Source: an uncultured Corynebacterium sp. (GTDB taxonomy: Bacteria; Actinomycetota; Actinomycetes; Mycobacteriales; Mycobacteriaceae). Taken from it: 20,798 nucleotides of DNA. The notes below the pieces were generated by a model. That model was not told the origin of the DNA and did no database searches. It saw only the letters and a list, made by a program, of their open reading frames with translations. A program made the position numbers and the translations under genes. The first letter of the stretch is position 1. Each line of letters starts with the position of its first letter. Positions 13,857 to 20,798 of the stretch are shown piece by piece. The stretch spans positions 1 through 20,798 of the forward strand of contig CALTYZ010000028.1 in NCBI GenBank assembly GCA_943913645.1, given 5' to 3'.

Positions 13857-16004
13857 ATGAGCAACGAAATGTCTACCTTCGCAGACGCACTGAGTTCCTT
13901 CAACGACCAAGAGCTTCGCAAGCTCATTGCGCATCGGCCAGACGCATTCTTTCCCACGCCGCCGTCTGTGGGTGCACTTGCCACTCGGCTTGGACTTGCC
14001 GGCTCCGTCGCGCACGCGCTGCGCAGCCTCAACGCTGCGGACCTCTATGTGCTAGAGCAGCTCGGCGATCTGGGCGCGGAGCTTGATCCAGTCGACGCTA
14101 CTGCGATGAGCCCGAGACCTGCGAGCAGTTCTGAAAAGATGCACCCGGTGCAACGGTTGCGGGAACGCGCTCTGGTCTATGGCCCAGACACCCGGGTGCG
14201 CATCGCACCCGGCGCGCTGTCTGGCCTACCGGTTGACTGGAGGGTGTCAGACACAGCCCCCCACGATGTTGCTGAGCGTATCCAGTCTCTCTCCCCGCGG
14301 GAGCGCCACGTGCTCGATACCCTCGCTGCGGCTGGCGGAAGAGGTACTACACCACCGCGCTCGGCAGACACCAAAGGTAACGAAGCGTCCGACTCACCTA
14401 TAGATCGTCTCCTTGCGCAAGAACTGATTGTGCGCGCCGATGCGACGACCGTGCGCCTGCCGCGGCCGGTACGAGAAGCCCTCACCGGACAACAGCCGCG
14501 ATTCTACCCGTTGACTCCCCCAACACCGCCACGGGACAACACACCGGCCGAGCAACACGTGCTTGATGAAGCTGCCACCGGTCAGGGGCTTGAAACGGTG
14601 CGGCAGATGCGCCAGCTGCTTATTGTGTTGTTGCGTGAACCAGTCGCGCTGAATAAAGACGCAACAGTCGGCGTCCGGGCGCTCAACGCGTTGGGGAAGC
14701 AGTTGGAGTGTGATGCAACCACGACTGCACTGCTTATCACCGTCGGTGAATCGGCTGGGCTAATTGGGCGGGGCAACACGCGTGATACTGATGTCCTCGC
14801 CGCTACACGCGATGCGTTGAGCTGGTTAGATGCCGGGCTATCGGATCAGTGGGCGATCCTGCTTGCCGGCTGGGCTGCTTCGCCGTGGCGAATTGACACT
14901 GGCCAGAAGCTGCTTTCCTCCGACATGCACGTTCCCGATGTGCGTCACGCCCGGTTGACTATTGTGCGCCATGGCGGAGATGAACAACGGTTGCTATTTC
15001 ACGCACCGCTGGCTGCGGCCGGCATCCGGCCCGCTTTGATTCAGGCAGTGGTTCACGAAGCCCAGCAGGTCGGCGCACTGGTACGAGCACCCGATTCATC
15101 GCGCCTGGAATTGTCCTCCCCGCTGCGCGCACTGCTGGACCACAACGACGTCAGCGCCGCCACGAAGGCACTCGTTCCCCAGGAGGTCGACTACCTCATC
15201 GCCGAAGCGGATATGACTATCTTGGCCCCTGGCCCGCTCACGCCGGAAGCCACCAGGTTTCTTGAGCGCATCGCCCACGTTGAATCACCCGGGTTGGCGA
15301 GTATGTGGCGGATCGACGAGGTCTCTATTCGCAAAGCGTATGACACGGGTCTTACTCGCCCCGAGATTCACCAATGGCTCGCGCACCACGTCGTCGGTGA
15401 CGTCCCCCAGGCAATGACATTTCTTATCGACGACGTCGCGCGCACCCACGGCTCTATCCGTGCAGGTCAAGCCTTAAGCTATGTGCGTAGCGACGACCCC
15501 GCTCTGCTCTCCACCGCCGCTCAGCATGTGAGCCTGCGGGTGCTTGCACCCACCGTTGCCGTCTCAGATCAGCCACTGCACAAACTCATGGCGCAGCTCC
15601 GCGAAGCGGGCCTGCAACCCAGCGCAGAAGACGAGCACGGTGCCGAGCTGCAATTAACAGACGAGCCAACGCTCGTGCGGGCGACTCCTTCAACGCTGCC
15701 GCACAAGACGCAGGTGGACGACGCGCAAATTGACCGGATCATTGCCGCCTTGCGATCACCAACCCAACCCGGCGCGGCGAGTGACGCACCAGATTCGGCT
15801 GCCGTCGCCCTGGAGTTGCTGCGAGCTGCGGCACGGAGTCGCCGCCACGTGAAATTAGGGTATGTGGACAAACACGGGCGTGGAAAGACCTTGACCGTGC
15901 TTCCCCTCTCAGTTACCGCAGGTCAGGTTGATGCACTCGATGAGGCAACTGACCGTGTGATTCGGGTAGCACTCGCACGCATCACGCGCGTCATCCTGGC
16001 ATAA
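13857..16004 (+). CDS. Helicase-associated protein (XPB/Ssl2 N-terminal-like, Helicase_C_3)
   Basis: A 715-residue cytoplasmic protein corresponding to Rv0862c of M. tuberculosis, which sits next to the XPB gene. It has no Walker A or DEAD/H box and so is not a helicase by itself; it resembles the Helicase_C_3 family related to the N-terminal part of XPB/Ssl2. Visible features: FADALSSFNDQELRKLIAHRPDAF at the start (a helix-rich N-terminus typical of the family), LEQLGDLG, repeated winged-helix-like segments, YLIAEADMTILAPGPLTPE (the most conserved block), and a C-terminal WYL-like domain of about 60 residues (RRHVKLGYVDKHGRGKTLTV, then ALARITRVIL). ATG 13857 is chosen; no Shine-Dalgarno is seen. 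It probably works with the XPB helicase in DNA repair, but an ABC exporter lies between the two genes. Confidence 0.88.
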   Translation: MSNEMSTFADALSSFNDQELRKLIAHRPDAFFPTPPSVGALATRLGLAGSVAHALRSLNAADLYVLEQLGDLGAELDPVDATAMSPRPASSSEKMHPVQRLRERALVYGPDTRVRIAPGALSGLPVDWRVSDTAPHDVAERIQSLSPRERHVLDTLAAAGGRGTTPPRSADTKGNEASDSPIDRLLAQELIVRADATTVRLPRPVREALTGQQPRFYPLTPPTPPRDNTPAEQHVLDEAATGQGLETVRQMRQLLIVLLREPVALNKDATVGVRALNALGKQLECDATTTALLITVGESAGLIGRGNTRDTDVLAATRDALSWLDAGLSDQWAILLAGWAASPWRIDTGQKLLSSDMHVPDVRHARLTIVRHGGDEQRLLFHAPLAAAGIRPALIQAVVHEAQQVGALVRAPDSSRLELSSPLRALLDHNDVSAATKALVPQEVDYLIAEADMTILAPGPLTPEATRFLERIAHVESPGLASMWRIDEVSIRKAYDTGLTRPEIHQWLAHHVVGDVPQAMTFLIDDVARTHGSIRAGQALSYVRSDDPALLSTAAQHVSLRVLAPTVAVSDQPLHKLMAQLREAGLQPSAEDEHGAELQLTDEPTLVRATPSTLPHKTQVDDAQIDRIIAALRSPTQPGAASDAPDSAAVALELLRAAARSRRHVKLGYVDKHGRGKTLTVLPLSVTAGQVDALDEATDRVIRVALARITRVILA

Positions 16005-16007
16005 CAT
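16002..16007 (+). promoter_or_regulatory. Candidate -10 box for the ABC exporter genes
   Basis: TAACAT overlaps the TAA stop of the preceding gene. It would start an mRNA near 16014 with a leader of about 45 bases that contains the AAGGAG site at 16046-16051. No clear -35 is seen. Confidence 0.35.
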
Positions 16008-16058
16008 GTTGCCTATGAACTGTTGCAGCCCCGCCACCAGACGACAAGGAGCTTTCGC

Positions 16059-16940
16059 GTGACAACGCTCGACATACAGAACCTGTACAAACGCTTCGGC
16101 GATGTGCAGGCACTCGACGGGATGGATTTCACAGTCAACAAGGGCGAAATCTACGGATTTGTGGGCTCGAACGGGGCTGGTAAATCAACCACCATGCGCA
16201 TCGCGCTCGGCCTGCTCGAAGCTGATTCTGGTGCGGTGTTGCTCGATGGCCAACCACTTGACGATACAGCGCGTCGCCGTATCGGCTACATGCCAGAAGA
16301 ACGTGGGCTGTATGGCAAGGACAAAATCCTCAACCAGTTAGTGTTCCTGGCGCAGCTGCACGGAATCGACACCGCTGCGGCCAGCATCCGAGCCACAGAG
16401 CTGCTTACTGAACTCGGCCTCGGTGAGCGGCTCGACGCAAAACTTGATGATCTTTCACTCGGCAATCAGCAGCGTGTCCAACTTGCGGCCTCACTGATCC
16501 ACGAGCCTGATATTTTGATCTTGGATGAGCCCTTCTCGGGGCTGGACCCAGTAGCTGTCGATGTGATGAGCTCGATGCTGACCAGTCGCGCCCACACATT
16601 CGGGGTACCCGTGGTCTTCTCTTCGCACCAACTCGACCTCGTGCAGCGTCTCTGTGACCGCGTCGGCATCGTTGCACATGGCCGGATGGTCGCGGAAGGC
16701 AGCGTCGACGAGCTGCGCTCGCAGGGCCCGATTCGCTACAAGGTGGCCACCCAGGCACGTGGATGGTATCCGGAGGGGATCCGGTTTGTCGATGACGCGG
16801 TTACCCACGTCGTCCTCGAAGCTGACACTACCGACGATGACCAGCGCATTCTCCAGGCAGCCTTGAACGCCGGTCCAGTGCATGAGTTCACCCGGTTAAT
16901 CCCTGACCTCAACGAACTGTTCAAGGAGGTAGTCAAATAA
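16059..16940 (+). CDS. ABC exporter ATP-binding protein (NatA/YhaQ-like)
   Basis: ATPase subunit that powers the ABC-2 permease encoded next. The 293-residue protein has Walker A GSNGAGKS (36-43), Q-loop region YMPEERGLY, signature LSLGNQQR (132-139), Walker B LILDEP (153-158), D-loop SGLDP and H-loop His190 in SSHQLD. The GNQQ form of the signature is usual in NatA/YhaQ-type exporters. A C-terminal extension of about 80 residues follows, as in that group. The start is GTG 16059, because AAGGAG at 16046-16051 lies 7 bases before it; the ATG at 16023 lacks a ribosome site and adds 12 residues. Its stop overlaps the permease start by one base (TAATG). The exported substrate (sodium, drug or peptide) cannot be read from sequence. 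Confidence 0.93.
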   Translation: MTTLDIQNLYKRFGDVQALDGMDFTVNKGEIYGFVGSNGAGKSTTMRIALGLLEADSGAVLLDGQPLDDTARRRIGYMPEERGLYGKDKILNQLVFLAQLHGIDTAAASIRATELLTELGLGERLDAKLDDLSLGNQQRVQLAASLIHEPDILILDEPFSGLDPVAVDVMSSMLTSRAHTFGVPVVFSSHQLDLVQRLCDRVGIVAHGRMVAEGSVDELRSQGPIRYKVATQARGWYPEGIRFVDDAVTHVVLEADTTDDDQRILQAALNAGPVHEFTRLIPDLNELFKEVVK

Positions 16941-18151
16941 TGGCCACCACACAACCCGCGGCCGCGTATTCGGCTGCCCACACAATCAAGACCACCGCGT
17001 TGCGCGAGATACAGATGCTCGCGAAGTCCAAGGGGGTCATTATCACCATCGTCATCCTGACCTTGCTCAGCTTGGCGGGGATCGGTTTTGCGGCGTGGCA
17101 GGCCAATAAGTCCAGTGCGGATGCTGCAAGCACCGGAGACGGGACCAAAGTGGCCACGGTAGGCGTCGATACGCAGCTGCTTGACGCGGCAGGGTTTGAA
17201 GCGCAAGCTGCCACGAGTCGCGACGATGCTGAAGCGATGGTTCGTGACGGCGATGTTGAAGCAGCGATCGTCGCCGCTGGCGAGGAGTGGGAGGTCATCA
17301 CCGATGGCTTGTGGGGGCTAGATGTAGTCGATGCAGTCTCGGAGGCGGCGCAAGCACAAACGCACGCCGAAGCACTCGATAACCTCGGAATAACGGAAGC
17401 ACAATACGCCGCTGCTGCCCCGACGATTAGCGTGACCCCAGTAGACGTGGACCATGGTGATGCGGACGGCGAAGCCGAATTCTTGCGCATCTTGACCGCA
17501 TTCATCGCCATGATGATCAGCATCTTCACCGTCATCACATTCGCTGCGCAAGTAGGAAGTCGGGTCACGGAGGAAAAATCATCCCGGGTCGTTGAACTGG
17601 TGCTCGCCGCGGTACGCCCGATGGATTTCCTCGCGGGCAAGATTCTTGGCAACCTCGCCTTCGGGTTCATTGCCACCGCGCTTATCCTCGGCGTCAACGC
17701 AATCGGGTTGCGTTTTTCTGGACTTCTCGACGGCATCCAGGTCGACTGGTCATTTTTACCAATCGTGCTCGTCTATTGGTTGCTAGCGATGTTGTTCTTC
17801 AGCGCCCTCTACGCGGCAGCCGGGGCGATGGTCCAGCGCACCGAGGACCTTCAATCCACCCAGGTTCCGATACTCATCCTCCTGTTGTTCTCGGCCTACA
17901 TCCCCGCTTTCGGGTGGACAAACACGGGGGCGAGCTGGATGCAGGTTGCATCGTGGATTCCGCCAGTGTCCATCTTTACAGCACCACTGACATATGCTGC
18001 GGGCGACTTCAGCGGCGCCGCACTCGCAGGCTCTTTCACCCTCGCTCTCGCCGCCACTGTGGTCGTAGTGTGGCTGGCCGCACGCATTTACCGTCGCACT
18101 ATCCTCAACAACGGCCGGGTGTCCAAGTGGTCGGAGGCGCTACGCCGCTAA
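16940..18151 (+). CDS. ABC-2 type exporter permease (NatB/YhaP-like)
   Basis: Membrane subunit of 403 residues pairing with the ATPase encoded just upstream. One helix near the N-terminus (about 33-53, GVIITIVILTLLSLAGIGFA) is followed by an extracytoplasmic domain of about 130 residues, then five or so helices in the second half. The cytoplasmic loop after the second helix carries TEEKSSRVVELVLAAVRP, the hallmark of this family. ATG 16940 overlaps the previous stop codon by one base and has a near-perfect AAGGAGGT at 16923-16930, so translation is tightly linked to the ATPase. The protein ends 9 bp before the XPB gene, whose -10 box overlaps this stop codon. Substrate unknown. Confidence 0.9.
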   Translation: MATTQPAAAYSAAHTIKTTALREIQMLAKSKGVIITIVILTLLSLAGIGFAAWQANKSSADAASTGDGTKVATVGVDTQLLDAAGFEAQAATSRDDAEAMVRDGDVEAAIVAAGEEWEVITDGLWGLDVVDAVSEAAQAQTHAEALDNLGITEAQYAAAAPTISVTPVDVDHGDADGEAEFLRILTAFIAMMISIFTVITFAAQVGSRVTEEKSSRVVELVLAAVRPMDFLAGKILGNLAFGFIATALILGVNAIGLRFSGLLDGIQVDWSFLPIVLVYWLLAMLFFSALYAAAGAMVQRTEDLQSTQVPILILLLFSAYIPAFGWTNTGASWMQVASWIPPVSIFTAPLTYAAGDFSGAALAGSFTLALAATVVVVWLAARIYRRTILNNGRVSKWSEALRR

Positions 18152-18154
18152 ACT
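18149..18154 (+). promoter_or_regulatory. Candidate -10 box, leaderless XPB transcript
   Basis: TAAACT overlaps the TAA stop of the permease gene and ends 6 bases before ATG 18161. No Shine-Dalgarno is present. The arrangement fits a leaderless mRNA beginning at the XPB start codon. Confidence 0.5.
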
Positions 18155-18160
18155 TGCCCC

Positions 18161-19825
18161 ATGCCCATCGGCAGCGGACCCCTCATTGTCCAATCGGACA
18201 AAACTGTGCTGCTTGAGGTCGCAGACCCTCAAGCAGCACAAGCCCGCGCAGCTCTTGCACCCTTCGCCGAGCTGGAGCGCGCCCCAGAGCACGTCCACAC
18301 CTACCGCATCACCCCGCTGGCACTGTGGAACGCACGCGCAGCAGGCTTCGATGCAGAACAAGCGGTTGATGTGCTGGAGCGCTATTCGCGCTTCCCGGTG
18401 CCACAGTCCCTGCTCATTGACGTCGCAGAGACGATGGCCCGCTACGGTCGACTCACGCTGATGAAGCACCCTGCGCACGGCCTCATCCTGGAGGCCGACG
18501 ACCCGGCGCTACTCATTGAAGTCACCCGCAGTGCGAAGATCACCCCACTGATTGGCAGGCCGATTGATGATGTCACAGTGCCTGTCCACCCCTCGGAACG
18601 CGGCCGCATCAAACAAGAACTGACCAAACTCGACTGGCCAGTAGAAGACCTCGCAGGCTACGTCGACGGAGAGCACCACCCGATCCAGCTCACCGCCGAA
18701 CCAGACGGTCCAGACGCTACAGGCGGTTGGCAGTTGCGGGACTACCAAGCACACGCCACCGATTCGTTCTGGGCGGGCGGCTCCGGTGTCGTGGTCCTGC
18801 CCTGTGGAGCCGGCAAAACCATCGTTGGGGCGGCCGCGATGGCGCAGGCACAGACCACCACGCTCATCCTGGTAACGAATACAGTCGCCGGGCGCCAGTG
18901 GCGCGAGGAATTGCTGCGGCGCACCACGCTCACCCCGGAAGAGATCGGTGAGTACTCCGGCGAGCGCAAGGAAATCCGCCCAATCACTATCGCTACCTAC
19001 CAGGTAATCACCCACAAAACCAAAGGCGAATACAAGGCACTCGAATTGTTCGACTCTCGCGACTGGGGGCTCATCATCTACGACGAGGTGCACCTCCTGC
19101 CAGCCCCGGTCTTCCGCATGGCCGCCGACTTGCAGTCGCGTCGCAGACTGGGCTTGACAGCCACTCTTGTGCGCGAAGACGGGCGCGAAGACGACGTCTT
19201 CTCCCTCATCGGCCCGAAGCGTTATGACGCGCCGTGGAAAGACCTGGAGGCGGCAGGCTTCATCGCCACAGCCGAATGCATAGAGGTGCGCACCTCACTC
19301 ACCCAAGAAGAGCGGATGACCTATGCCACCGCCGAGACCCGCGAGCGCTACCGCATCGCTGCTTGCAGCACCAACAAGCTTGCCGCCCTAGAAACAATCT
19401 TGGCCAAACACGTCGGCAAACAAACGCTGATCATCGGCGCCTATGTTGATCAGCTTGAGCGCATCGCCGCCCGAATTGGTGCACCGCTGATCACCGGGAC
19501 GACAACGACCAAGCAGCGCGAAGCAACCTTCGCAGCCTTCCGGCGGGGAGAGCTCTCAACCCTCGTGGTGTCCAAAGTGGCGAACTTTTCAATCGACCTG
19601 CCGGAGGCCGCAGTAGGAATCCAGGTCTCTGGTACATTCGGCTCGCGCCAAGAAGAAGCGCAGCGCCTCGGACGCCTGCTACGCCCAAAGGCAGACGGTG
19701 CCGAGGCTGTCTTTTACACCATTGTTGCCCGCGACACCTTAGACGCCGAATACGCGCAACGGCGTCAACGCTTCCTGGCTGAACAAGGCTATGCCTACCG
19801 GCTAGTAGACGCAGCCGACCTGTAG
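18161..19825 (+). CDS. XPB-type DNA helicase
   Basis: Superfamily 2 DNA translocase of 554 residues, related to eukaryotic XPB/ERCC3 and to Rv0861c. It acts in the cytoplasm, probably in DNA repair. The N-terminal damage-recognition-like domain (1-185) is followed by LRDYQAHA (192-199), Walker A PCGAGKT (214-220), DEVH (308-311, XPB-type rather than DEAD), GLTATL (331-336) and the RED motif (338-340). The second RecA-like domain has LIIGAYVDQLERIA, LVVSKVANFSIDLPEA and motif VI QRLGRLLRP (501-509). All catalytic motifs are intact. ATG 18161 is preferred, with TAAACT 6 bases upstream suggesting a leaderless transcript. It follows the ABC exporter by 9 bp; its usual partner gene lies upstream of the exporter. 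Confidence 0.95.
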   Translation: MPIGSGPLIVQSDKTVLLEVADPQAAQARAALAPFAELERAPEHVHTYRITPLALWNARAAGFDAEQAVDVLERYSRFPVPQSLLIDVAETMARYGRLTLMKHPAHGLILEADDPALLIEVTRSAKITPLIGRPIDDVTVPVHPSERGRIKQELTKLDWPVEDLAGYVDGEHHPIQLTAEPDGPDATGGWQLRDYQAHATDSFWAGGSGVVVLPCGAGKTIVGAAAMAQAQTTTLILVTNTVAGRQWREELLRRTTLTPEEIGEYSGERKEIRPITIATYQVITHKTKGEYKALELFDSRDWGLIIYDEVHLLPAPVFRMAADLQSRRRLGLTATLVREDGREDDVFSLIGPKRYDAPWKDLEAAGFIATAECIEVRTSLTQEERMTYATAETRERYRIAACSTNKLAALETILAKHVGKQTLIIGAYVDQLERIAARIGAPLITGTTTTKQREATFAAFRRGELSTLVVSKVANFSIDLPEAAVGIQVSGTFGSRQEEAQRLGRLLRPKADGAEAVFYTIVARDTLDAEYAQRRQRFLAEQGYAYRLVDAADL

Positions 19826-19841
19826 ACGCCTTCCGGCGCAC

Positions 19842-19847
19842 TAGACT
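19842..19847 (+). promoter_or_regulatory. Candidate -10 box, leaderless DUF3239 transcript
   Basis: TAGACT ends 8 bases before ATG 19856 and no Shine-Dalgarno is present. The spacing again suits transcription starting at the start codon. Confidence 0.45.
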
Positions 19848-19855
19848 GAACCCCC

Positions 19856-20515
19856 ATGAGCGACATGCACGTGTTCCGGTTCGACGTTGATGAGGCCTAC
19901 GCGAAACAAACCAACGAGATGCTGCGCAATACGCAAAGCCTGGTAGTTTCCGGCGTTGCTTTATTCATCATCTCGCTCATCGCCGGAGTACTCATTTGGG
20001 TGTTTGTCGACCCAGCGTCGCCTTGGCGGCTGCTTGGATCCCTCGGGCTGATCCTCTTCGGCATCATGATGCTGGTCGTGGCTGTGCTGATTCCGAGATC
20101 CGTCGGCCAAGCACAGACACTCTACGACTCGCACCCCCTTGCGCCTGCGCTGATCTCTGAAAACGCGGGCACCACAATCACCCTCACCGCTCTCGTCAAC
20201 ACCAACGTTGACCCTCAACTGCCACCCCGGTGGGCGATCACCTCCCAGGTAGCCAAACCACTGCCGAACACCCACAACACCACAGGTACGAAGGTGCCAG
20301 TCGCCGCCGTCGGAGCACAGCGTTCAACCCACGATAAAGAACACTGGCGCACGATCACACCGATGCCGATCGCTTGGGGCACACCCGATGCCGACGTCAT
20401 CGCCACTGCGCGCAAAGCCATCCCGCCGCGCCAGTGGCAAACCTTAGAGCGGGCGTGCAAAGACAAGGAACTGGTCGCAGCATCGAAAACTGCGCTTACG
20501 GCGCTTAAGAACTGA
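19856..20515 (+). CDS. DUF3239 family membrane protein
   Basis: A 219-residue protein with two membrane helices (about 29-50, VVSGVALFIISLIAGVLIWV; about 58-80, LLGSLGLILFGIMMLVVAVL) forming a hairpin, followed by a cytoplasmic or exported domain of about 135 residues. Recognisable segments are DSHPLAPALISE, LTALVNTNVDPQLPPRWAI, VPVAAVGAQ, HWRTITPMPIAWGTPD and a helical C-terminus (QWQTLERACKDKELV). This fits the DUF3239 family common in corynebacteria; function unknown. ATG 19856 has no ribosome site but a TAGACT box upstream. It follows the XPB gene by 30 bp and could be partly cotranscribed with it. Confidence 0.83.
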   Translation: MSDMHVFRFDVDEAYAKQTNEMLRNTQSLVVSGVALFIISLIAGVLIWVFVDPASPWRLLGSLGLILFGIMMLVVAVLIPRSVGQAQTLYDSHPLAPALISENAGTTITLTALVNTNVDPQLPPRWAITSQVAKPLPNTHNTTGTKVPVAAVGAQRSTHDKEHWRTITPMPIAWGTPDADVIATARKAIPPRQWQTLERACKDKELVAASKTALTALKN

Positions 20516-20566
20516 CCAGAATTCTTACCACGACCGCCCACCTGGGTTGCGATACCGTGCGCGTAG

Positions 20567-20737
20567 CACCGCTCTGCCCCTCTCAAAGCCTTAGCGACAT
20601 TCTTCTGTGCGCTGCAATGCGACGAGACGCGTGAGTTGGGGTTGTTGGTTGAGCAGGCTAATGAGCAGGGTGTTGGGTATGAGGTTGTTCTTGATAATCC
20701 GTGGACTGGGCGGTATTCGTTTCTCCCGAGTCGGTAG
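20567..20737 (+). pseudogene. Probable 3' remnant of an unknown gene
   Basis: Frame open from the stop at 20564-20566 to TAG 20735-20737, reading ...ETRELGLLVEQANEQGVGY, then EVVLDNPWTGRYSFLPSR, which looks like real protein. There is no start codon with a ribosome site, so only the C-terminal part of a gene seems to remain. Codons end mostly in G or T (GTT, TTG, GGT, GAT), unlike the C-rich neighbours, suggesting foreign origin. I do not recognise the family. The rest of the stretch to 20798 shows no gene. Confidence 0.4.
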
Positions 20738-20798
20738 CTGGTGGGTGGGTAGAGAGTGTCTATATGGTAAAGCACCCGCGGGTTTGACGTGTGGTGTC

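Noticed and set aside
20215..20775. Minus-strand ORF of 186 codons at the right end
   Set aside because: Mostly antisense to the DUF3239 gene, with no recognisable domain and no ribosome site.

Overview
The window looks like a high-GC actinobacterial chromosome, most likely Corynebacterium. The evidence is gene content (SepH, a resuscitation-promoting factor, XPB-type helicase, and the families DUF3027, DUF2771 and DUF3239), GTG starts, apparent leaderless genes whose -10 box lies 6-8 bases from the start codon, and a GlxR-like operator before the rpf gene. The order serC, sepH, SpoU methyltransferase, cold-shock gene, rpf, helicase-associated gene, XPB helicase broadly follows the Rv0884c to Rv0861c segment of Mycobacterium tuberculosis, so most of the window is conserved backbone.

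Layout, left to right. Bases 1-3075 (+): the 3' part of serC, then sepH and a conserved hypothetical gene. Bases 3072-5381 (-): an NCS2 purine-permease gene with a one-base frameshift, followed 10 bp later by an SPOUT/TrmH RNA methyltransferase. Bases 5487-6227 (+): a class IV aminotransferase-like protein without the catalytic lysine, meeting a convergent DUF3027 gene (6230-6925, -). Bases 6976-8335 (+): a glutamine cyclotransferase lipoprotein and a DUF2771 membrane-anchored protein, convergent with a cold-shock gene (8347-8730, -). Bases 8731-9050: a divergent control region with a GlxR-like site. Bases 9051-10862 (+): an Rpf muralytic enzyme with a tail of about 365 residues built from a Gly/Ala/Val/Asp decapeptide repeat. 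Bases 11146-13122 (-): a large membrane-anchored VWA-domain protein. Bases 13123-13620: no supportable gene, but a repeat and a terminator. Bases 13621-13815 (-): a 64-residue protein. Bases 13857-20515 (+): a helicase-associated (XPB/Ssl2 N-terminal-like) protein, an ABC exporter pair, the XPB helicase and a DUF3239 protein. Bases 20516-20798: what looks like a decayed gene fragment with different codon use.

How they work together: there is no single dedicated operon. Cell-envelope functions (Rpf, VWA protein, two secreted or anchored proteins, ABC-2 exporter), division (SepH), nucleic-acid functions (TrmH, XPB and its partner, cold-shock protein) and serine synthesis (SerC) sit together. 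The most unusual items are the Rpf repeat tail, the lysine-free class IV protein, the frameshifted permease, and the splitting of the helicase pair by an ABC exporter. No RNA genes, CRISPR array, complete mobile element or phage genes were seen.
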